Below are positions 7,584 to 11,174 of a stretch of DNA of 11,174 nt, in pieces (position 1 is the first letter of the stretch; each line of letters starts with the position of its first letter). The notes beneath the pieces were generated by a model. The model was not told the DNA's origin, made no database searches, and was given only the letters and a program-made list of their open reading frames with translations. The DNA is taken from NCBI GenBank assembly GCA_030630095.1, contig DAOVNW010000016.1:1-11174 (forward strand). Reading direction: 5' to 3'. Made by a program: the position numbers and the translations under genes. This DNA comes from Candidatus Omnitrophota bacterium (GTDB taxonomy: Bacteria; Omnitrophota; Gorgyraeia; JAGLLT01).

Positions 7584-7612
7584 ATTATATTTGGCTATAC
7601 GGATAAGGTCAA
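7584..7612 (-). promoter_or_regulatory. Strong sigma70-type promoter at the head of the minus-strand gene run
   Basis: On the minus strand TTGACC (7607-7612) and a perfect TATAAT (7584-7589) are exactly 17 bp apart. Transcription would start near 7577 and run through the glnA remnant into the radical SAM gene and beyond. The A/T-rich 16 bp just upstream (7613-7628), which could act as an UP element, is one copy of the target duplication of the adjoining insertion sequence. This is the best promoter match in the window. Confidence 0.7.
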
Positions 7613-7628
7613 GCTATTTATAAAAAAA
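7613..7628. repeat. Target-site duplication, left copy
   Basis: GCTATTTATAAAAAAA lies directly outside the left end of the insertion sequence and is repeated exactly at 9097-9112 outside the right end. One further base (A) also matches, but it belongs to the element if both ends begin TGT. Confidence 0.9.
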
Positions 7629-7656
7629 TGTCAACCCGAAATTAAAATGTCACATT
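7629..7656. repeat. Left terminal inverted repeat
   Basis: It reads TGTCAACCCGAAAT, then ends AATGTCACATT. It matches the reverse complement of 9069-9096 with mismatches only at positions 4, 6, 9, 15 and 17. The inner 11 bp are a near-perfect palindrome (AATGT-C-ACATT), and a partial copy of the same motif follows at 7671-7676. Confidence 0.88.
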
Positions 7657-7681
7657 CTTAACGAAATAGAAATGTCCTGTT

Positions 7682-9005
7682 TTAAGTTTTTATTGTTAAA
7701 GCGAAGCTTTCTTTTCTAGCAATCTTTTCTTTTTGCAAGCGAGCTTGTTTTGCTGCCATGGCTCCTTCGTACAGCGGCCGTTTCCATGGATGACTTATAG
7801 CTGGAACATAAGTCTTTTTTGGTTTTAATCTGTATACTTTCTTTTGCTTCCGGGGTCTTTTGTCTATTAGCTTGTATTTGAGCTGTTTGTCTTTATAGTA
7901 AATATAAAGTTTGCCATTGAGGTGTTCTTCTATAGTTACTTCTTTTGCTCTTGTCGATTCTAATATTTGATAGAACTTGTTGTTGTATTGAATAGTAAAA
8001 TCTTTTCTTAATACTGCTTTGTTCTTTATGCTAAATATTCTGTCTAAATTAGTGTGTTTTGGTACAGGCATATGTAAATTAGCTTTGCCTTTGGCTGTTA
8101 CCGCGAATTTTCTATTGTGTTTAGGGATGTAATAGCTGTGTAAAAACTTATTCGCGTCTTGGGTATTGTTAATACCTGCCAACCTCATCTCTTTGACAAG
8201 TCTATCCTGATGCATCCTGAAAGAACGTTCTACCCTGCCTTTAGCCTGGGCTGAGTGAGCCGTATATTACCTCTACCCCTAACTCTTTAAGCGCTCTTCC
8301 AGCCTGAGTTAAGGCCTTTTGATTATTAAGCTCATCTTCTATCGTGGGTTTTTTAGTTGTTTTATACGTCGAGTGCATATCTACATAAACACTTTGAGGA
8401 ATGCCGTATTTATTGACGTAACGCTTAAAACTGTCCATAAAAGGCATTGTGCCTTCATAATCATAAAAGCGGCCAAATATCCTTCCTGTAGCATCATCTA
8501 CATAACCCATTAAAACACATCCGCTGCCTCTGTCTTCAAACCATGGATGATGTGACCCATCTATTTGTATCATCCGGCCAAAACATACTTTCCTGGGACG
8601 CCATGAGCGGTGTTTTGGGGCTTTGCGTCTTTTATACTCAACATCAGCCTTTATGAACCAACGACGCAGCGTATCCGGATGTGTTTTTATTTTATCTATC
8701 TCAAAGAGCTTCTCTGCCGCAAATGTAGGATTAAAATCTTTATACCTTGTTTTGCATAAGGTTAAAACCCTATCTTTTATATCAGAAGGCGCTGCCCTAT
8801 TAGAGGGCATACCTCGGGATTTATGGATTAAGGCTATCTCACCTTTTTCTTTTACCTGTTTTACTAATCTGATTATCTGCCTGCGGCAAAGCCCCAAAAT
8901 ATTGGCTGCTTCTTGCTGTGTAATCCGCTTGTTTATTATGTTGTGTATTACCGGTACCCTTTTTAGTTCCTTCATGCTCATCATGATAATGACCTTCCCC
9001 GCCAT
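7682..9005 (-). pseudogene. IS1202/ISNCY-family DDE transposase, frameshifted
   Basis: The first part (9005 to 8241, 254 codons) has an N-terminal helix-turn-helix (QQEAANILGLCRRQIIRLVK, 30-49), then the first catalytic Asp in IQIDGSHHPW (Asp149) and the second in YVDMHSTY (Asp209). It stops after YGSLSPG. The family sequence resumes in the +1 frame: QAKGRVERSF, with the catalytic Glu codon at 8228-8230, continues through MHQDRLVKEMRLAG to the stop at 7682. Relatives read SPQAKGRVER in one frame, so about two bases are missing near 8247-8252. The start ATG at 9005 has AAAGGAGG 7 bp upstream. Without the frameshift the protein would have about 440 residues. Neither half contains all three catalytic residues. 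No A-rich slippery site is present, so I treat this as decay. Confidence 0.88.
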
Positions 9006-9028
9006 AATAGCCTCCTTTAAGTTGAGGC

Positions 9029-9037
9029 ATTATAGCA
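9029..9037 (-). promoter_or_regulatory. Extended -10 promoter of the transposase
   Basis: The minus strand reads TGCTATAAT, a perfect -10 with an extended TG element, about 24 bp before the transposase ATG. No good -35 is present. Two copies of the palindrome AATGTSACATT (9045-9055 and 9069-9079) cover the place where it would lie. This suggests that transposase binding at the end could repress its own promoter. Confidence 0.5.
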
Positions 9038-9068
9038 CATTTAGAATGTGACATTTCTAAATCGGTAT

Positions 9069-9096
9069 AATGTGACATTATCATTTCTGGATTACA
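9069..9096. repeat. Right terminal inverted repeat
   Basis: Read on the minus strand it begins TGTAATCCAGAAATG and ends AATGTCACATT, pairing with 7629-7656 at 23 of 28 positions. A second full copy of the inner palindrome lies 24 bp further in, at 9045-9055. Each end of the element therefore carries two motif copies spaced 24-25 bp apart. Confidence 0.88.
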
Positions 9097-9112
9097 GCTA
9101 TTTATAAAAAAA
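9097..9112. repeat. Target-site duplication, right copy
   Basis: This is an exact copy of 7613-7628 (GCTATTTATAAAAAAA), immediately outside the right end of the insertion sequence. Confidence 0.9.
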
Positions 9113-9153
9113 CATACCGTCAAGATAGGCGGATTTAGGGATAACCGCTAACA

Positions 9154-9194
9154 TAAAAATAAAAATCACCTACCCCGACGCTTCAGTGTCAGGG
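9154..9194 (-). terminator. Probable intrinsic terminator after the serpin gene
   Basis: On the minus strand CCCTGAC (9188-9194) pairs with GTCGGGG (9173-9179; one G-T pair) around an 8-nt loop. After seven bases come two runs of five Ts (9154-9165). The hairpin is 24 bp past the serpin stop. The T-tract is displaced from the stem, so strength is uncertain. It would separate serpin transcription from the insertion sequence and the downstream gene run. Confidence 0.5.
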
Positions 9195-9217
9195 AATGGA
9201 GTTGTTGTACGTTTTTA

Positions 9218-10432
9218 TTATTTTGTTGGGTCAACAATTCTACCAATAAATAAAATACTCTTTGTTTTATTCTCACGAATCAAGAATATAAAGGGATGAT
9301 CCGCGCGAAATGATAATGGTCTACTCGTTCCCTTTAATAAAACCACAGCCGTTGCCGCAGCAGCTTCTGTGCCTTCTTCATTGACATCCACGAATGCTTT
9401 ATGAATAACCTTGCTTATAAAAAGATCTCTTTTGCCTGTCATGCCAGAAAAATCAGCATCTCCAAATGCACTAGGCATACCCATATCGCTCAGCACTTCC
9501 GACAACTCAAACTCACAGGTAGTTTTAAACTTAGGCAAACTCACAAGTATTTCTTGCTTGTGTGATTTTGAAAGTTTGTCTATCCAGTTCTTTACATTAT
9601 CATCTGTTAGATCCTGTTCAAAATCAACCAAGCCATCAATTTCTTTAGGCAGAAAGATAATCATGGATAAATCATTTCCTTCGTATGGCAACTTTATAGC
9701 GCTAAAGTTAGTAAAATCTTTAAATTTAAACTCGGATTTTTGGCTCATCATGGAAACTTTTATAGTTTTGTCAGGTGAAATATAAAATTCATTTTTCTTT
9801 GTTCTTGCTTTATCAAATTGACTTGACCAGTTACCTTTAAAATAAATTGCGTTACAGAGAACCAATGTGGTTGAAGAGTCGATCATGCCTTGCTTGATTA
9901 ACTCTTTGATTTTTTGTTGAGTCTTATGCTCAACCCACGTATTTATGGTTTTTCGTGCGATTTCAGTTTCCGCCGCAAAGTCAACAAAATTCAAGCCAGC
10001 ACTATAGTACTTTTTGTTTAAATTGAAGAAAGTATCCAAAAAATGATATCCCTCTTGCACCCATAACGAGTTAGCTATGCTTAGCTTGATGTGTCCTTTA
10101 TTTTGGATAGTATTTAGATCTGACTGAAGCTCTGAAAACAATGAATGTAACGGCTTCTGCTCTAAAGAAAAATGCAAGGTTTCCGCCATTTCTCTTTCTG
10201 TTTGCCCTCTGGCACCAGCATAACTCATTGCAAGAGCTGTAGAAATACTATAGGGTGAAAAGAATAAATTGCCTTCGTTTTCTTTAAATTTTTGATACAA
10301 GTCGAAGCCAAGCGCACTGTTACCTTTTATTACTATTTGTAAATTGCTATTTACTTCCGCGAAAACAGAGGAAGAAATTAAAGCAAGGATAATAGCCATA
10401 ATGATTGAGAGAATATTAAATTTAATTTTCAT
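9218..10432 (-). CDS. Secreted bacterial serpin (serine/cysteine protease inhibitor, inhibitory-type hinge)
   Basis: The protein is a 404-residue serpin. Residues 1-25 form a Sec signal peptide (two basic residues, a long hydrophobic core, SVFA before the likely cut at 25/26) without a lipobox cysteine. It is therefore exported. Seen: FFSPYSISTALAMSYAGA (57-74), NAIYFKGNW (194-202), KLPYEGNDLSMIIFLP (247-262), the hinge EEGTEAAAATA (352-362), and the C-terminal block FRADHPFIFLI and ILFIGRIVDP. The hinge with Gly354, Thr355 and small residues at 357-360 fits inhibitory serpins, which trap a protease by inserting this loop. The scissile bond probably lies within LLKGTSR (365-371) but cannot be placed surely. 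The ATG at 10432 is chosen: AAGGAGG lies 4 bp upstream, and a signal peptide follows at once. An in-frame ATG at 10480 falls inside the proposed promoter. Insertion sequences lie on both sides. Confidence 0.95.
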   Translation of the reverse strand: MKIKFNILSIIMAIILALISSSVFAEVNSNLQIVIKGNSALGFDLYQKFKENEGNLFFSPYSISTALAMSYAGARGQTEREMAETLHFSLEQKPLHSLFSELQSDLNTIQNKGHIKLSIANSLWVQEGYHFLDTFFNLNKKYYSAGLNFVDFAAETEIARKTINTWVEHKTQQKIKELIKQGMIDSSTTLVLCNAIYFKGNWSSQFDKARTKKNEFYISPDKTIKVSMMSQKSEFKFKDFTNFSAIKLPYEGNDLSMIIFLPKEIDGLVDFEQDLTDDNVKNWIDKLSKSHKQEILVSLPKFKTTCEFELSEVLSDMGMPSAFGDADFSGMTGKRDLFISKVIHKAFVDVNEEGTEAAAATAVVLLKGTSRPLSFRADHPFIFLIRENKTKSILFIGRIVDPTK

Positions 10433-10460
10433 TTTTCCTCCTTTTTTATTCGTACAACAG

Positions 10461-10489
10461 TTAATATATGGAATGCGCATTTTTTACAA
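10461..10489 (-). promoter_or_regulatory. Candidate sigma70-type promoter of the serpin gene
   Basis: On the minus strand TTGTAA (10484-10489) and TATTAA (10461-10466) are 17 bp apart, placing the start near 10453 with a short leader of about 20 nt. A second candidate lies upstream: TTGGCA followed after 18 bp by TAAGAT. It overlaps the inverted repeat TGGCA-N4-TGCCA (10508-10521), which could be an operator. Confidence 0.45.
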
Positions 10490-10752
10490 ACTATCTTATT
10501 ACTTTAATGGCACTGTTGCCAATCGCTTCTGATATATTTGTGTTTATCATATGAAGATTCGTTGAAAGTACATCCTCAGTGCTAATTATCTCATCTCTAA
10601 CAATCCTTGTCAAATACTTCCCTGAAGTTTGTCTGTAATTTATTTATAATATCAGGGAATAAGGCATATGCCTAATGTGGGATTCCACATAAAGGGAAGG
10701 GCTGGTTAATGAATGATTCGGAAAAAACGTTTCTTTTTACGCCCTGCTTTTT

Positions 10753-10776
10753 CTTCTTAAGTTTTATCTTAAGAAG
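10753..10776. repeat. AT-rich perfect hairpin
   Basis: CTTCTTAAG (10753-10761) and CTTAAGAAG (10768-10776) are perfect inverted repeats around a 6-nt loop. No T-run follows on either strand, so it is not an obvious terminator. It could be a protein-binding site or the remnant of a small element. Confidence 0.6.
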
Positions 10777-10899
10777 GCATTCTAATCTTTCTACAAAACT
10801 ATCGTTTCTTAATGTAACAGTCGTTTTATTCGCTCATGTAATTGAAGTAATTTAGGAAATTAGTATTGTGAGCTAACCCGGGTTTAACGGACACTAAAA

Positions 10900-10914
10900 A
10901 TGGTATAATACCAT
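10900..10914 (+). promoter_or_regulatory. Extended -10 promoter inside a palindrome, upstream of IS3 orfA
   Basis: TGGTATAAT (10901-10909) is an extended -10 with a perfect TATAAT. It is embedded in ATGGTAT-A-ATACCAT, a perfect 7-bp inverted repeat around one base. There is no good -35. The repeat ends directly before the Shine-Dalgarno AAGGAGG (10915-10921), so it could act as an operator or as an RNA hairpin next to the ribosome site. Confidence 0.55.
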
Positions 10915-10927
10915 AAGGAGGTGTCCG

Positions 10928-11174
10928 ATGAAGAAACAAGGAAGGTATTCGAAAGAGTTTAAACTCGAGGCGGTTAGATTGCTAAATTCAGGCGATAAGC
11001 CGACTAGTGCGTTAGCTATGGAATTAGGTGTAAAGCGCACACTGCTCTATCGCTGGAGGGATCAAGTTACGGAGAAAGGAGAATTAGCCTTTTCTGGTAA
11101 AGCCGGCAGACCAAAGAATGATCAGCTAAGCGAAGTTTCCCGACTCAGAAAAGAACTAAAAGAAGTAACGGAAG
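10928..11174 (+). CDS. IS3-family transposase OrfA (3' part beyond the right edge)
   Basis: OrfA is the DNA-binding partner of the two-frame IS3 transposase. 82 codons are visible: MKKQGRYSKEFKLEAVRLL, then a helix-turn-helix (SALAMELGVKRTLLYRWRDQ, 27-46), then ELAFSGKAGRP and a charged heptad region (LSEVSRLRKELKEV) that forms the usual leucine-zipper coiled coil. AAGGAGG lies 6 bp before the ATG. OrfB, with the DDE core, would normally follow through a -1 frameshift, but it is not in the window. Confidence 0.93.
   Translation, partial: MKKQGRYSKEFKLEAVRLLNSGDKPTSALAMELGVKRTLLYRWRDQVTEKGELAFSGKAGRPKNDQLSEVSRLRKELKEVTE

Larger units (their letters stand above)
7629..9096 (-). mobile_element. 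IS1202/ISNCY-type insertion sequence, 1468 bp, with a broken transposase
   Basis: The ends are set by three agreeing observations. There are 28-bp imperfect terminal inverted repeats (7629-7656 and 9069-9096, 23/28 identical, both starting TGT). An exact 16-bp duplication abuts both ends. One transposase frame nearly fills the space between. The transposase resembles the ISNCY/IS1202 group: an N-terminal helix-turn-helix, then a DDE integrase core. As I recall the family, it makes unusually long duplications, with one subgroup near 15-18 bp, which fits here. A frameshift splits the transposase, so the copy is probably inactive on its own but could be moved by a related intact copy. Its exact duplication suggests insertion without later rearrangement. 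Confidence 0.92.
10433..10927. other. Palindrome-rich intergenic region without a convincing gene
   Basis: This is about 0.5 kb between the divergent serpin and IS3 genes. It contains the serpin promoter, the start of the IS3 element at its right end, and in between several inverted repeats: TTCCCTGA/TCAGGGAA (10618-10625 and 10652-10659), the 12-bp palindrome AGGCATATGCCT (10662-10673), ATGTGG/CCACAT (10675-10690), and a 9-bp hairpin (10753-10776). One plus-strand frame of 48 codons (10709-10855) exists but has no family resemblance. No RNA gene was recognised. Confidence 0.6.
10867..11174 (+). mobile_element. IS3-family insertion sequence, left end (cut by the window edge)
   Basis: The inferred element start is at TGTGAGC (10867) or TGAGC (10869). 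It is followed by the palindrome AACCCGGGTT and an ACGGACAC run, then the promoter and orfA. IS3 elements typically begin TG and carry the first reading frame close to the left end. The right end, orfB and any target duplication lie beyond the window, so the exact border is a guess. Confidence 0.65.

Noticed and set aside
8241..8260. Programmed frameshifting as the normal way to make the transposase
   Set aside because: There is no slippery heptamer or A-run. A +1 shift would still lack one residue of the usual SPQAKGR segment, and the family normally uses one frame.
8839..9123. Minus-strand frame of 94 codons overlapping the transposase start
   Set aside because: It is a shadow in another frame of the transposase gene and crosses the terminal repeat. 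Its composition is odd and it has no Shine-Dalgarno site.
10433..10480. Serpin starting at the in-frame ATG at 10480
   Set aside because: That ATG lies between the proposed -35 and -10 boxes and has no ribosome site. The later ATG has AAGGAGG and begins a proper signal peptide.
10709..10855. Plus-strand frame of 48 codons (MNDSEKTFLFTPC...), hydrophobic in its middle
   Set aside because: There is a purine-rich stretch upstream, but no family resemblance. The frame runs through a perfect hairpin, and chance frames of this length are common.
9218..11174. Serpin plus both insertion sequences as a composite transposon
   Set aside because: The two elements belong to different families and cannot act as paired ends. 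The IS1202-type element has its own complete target duplication.
1..11174. CRISPR arrays, tRNA/rRNA genes, phage genes or toxin-antitoxin pairs
   Set aside because: I looked for regularly spaced repeats, tRNA-like folds and typical small gene pairs on both strands and saw none.

Overview
The window looks like a piece of the chromosome of an uncultured, moderately AT-rich bacterium. TGA is never read as a sense codon in the intact genes, Shine-Dalgarno sites are strong (GGAGG type), and introns, tRNAs, rRNAs and CRISPR arrays are absent. GTP-type PEP carboxykinase, YggS, an inositol monophosphatase, a small DUF6485-type cysteine-rich protein and a COG0731-like radical SAM protein in one run, together with short palindromic repeats between genes, remind me of the Omnitrophota or related candidate phyla. 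That placement is a low-confidence impression and cannot be proved from this sequence.

From the left edge to about 7.6 kb everything is on the minus strand and reads right to left: a remnant of glutamine synthetase (glnA'), a radical SAM protein, a DUF6485-like protein, an inositol monophosphatase, a YggS-type PLP protein, GTP-PEPCK (pckG), purC, then trkA and trkH (trkH runs off the left edge). Gaps are short: the DUF6485 and IMPase genes overlap by 10 bp, IMPase to yggS is 9 bp, pckG to purC is 18 bp, and trkA to trkH is 23 bp. Much of this is probably co-transcribed. A very good sigma70-type promoter (TTGACC, 17 bp, TATAAT) lies at the head, and a weaker candidate lies before trkA. The products cover K+ uptake, purine synthesis, gluconeogenesis or anaplerosis, and cofactor homeostasis.

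From 7629 to 9096 sits an IS1202/ISNCY-type insertion sequence. Its ends can be read to the base: 28-bp imperfect inverted repeats (23/28) and an exact 16-bp target duplication directly abutting both ends. Its transposase is broken by a frameshift between the second catalytic Asp and the catalytic Glu. The insertion point touches the -35 box of the operon promoter.

From 9113 to 10490 is a secreted or periplasmic bacterial serpin on the minus strand, with its own promoter, signal peptide, an inhibitory-type reactive-loop hinge and a probable terminator. Beyond it lies a palindrome-rich stretch of about 0.5 kb with no convincing gene. Then, on the plus strand, comes the start of an IS3-family element (orfA, cut by the right edge). 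The serpin therefore sits between two unrelated insertion sequences, a typical setting for an accessory gene.

I see no clear novel multi-gene system. The most rewarding points are the base-resolved IS insertion at a promoter, the glnA remnant at the operon head, the short inverted-repeat elements at 4694-4714 and 6421-6480, the palindrome cluster upstream of the serpin, and the serpin itself.
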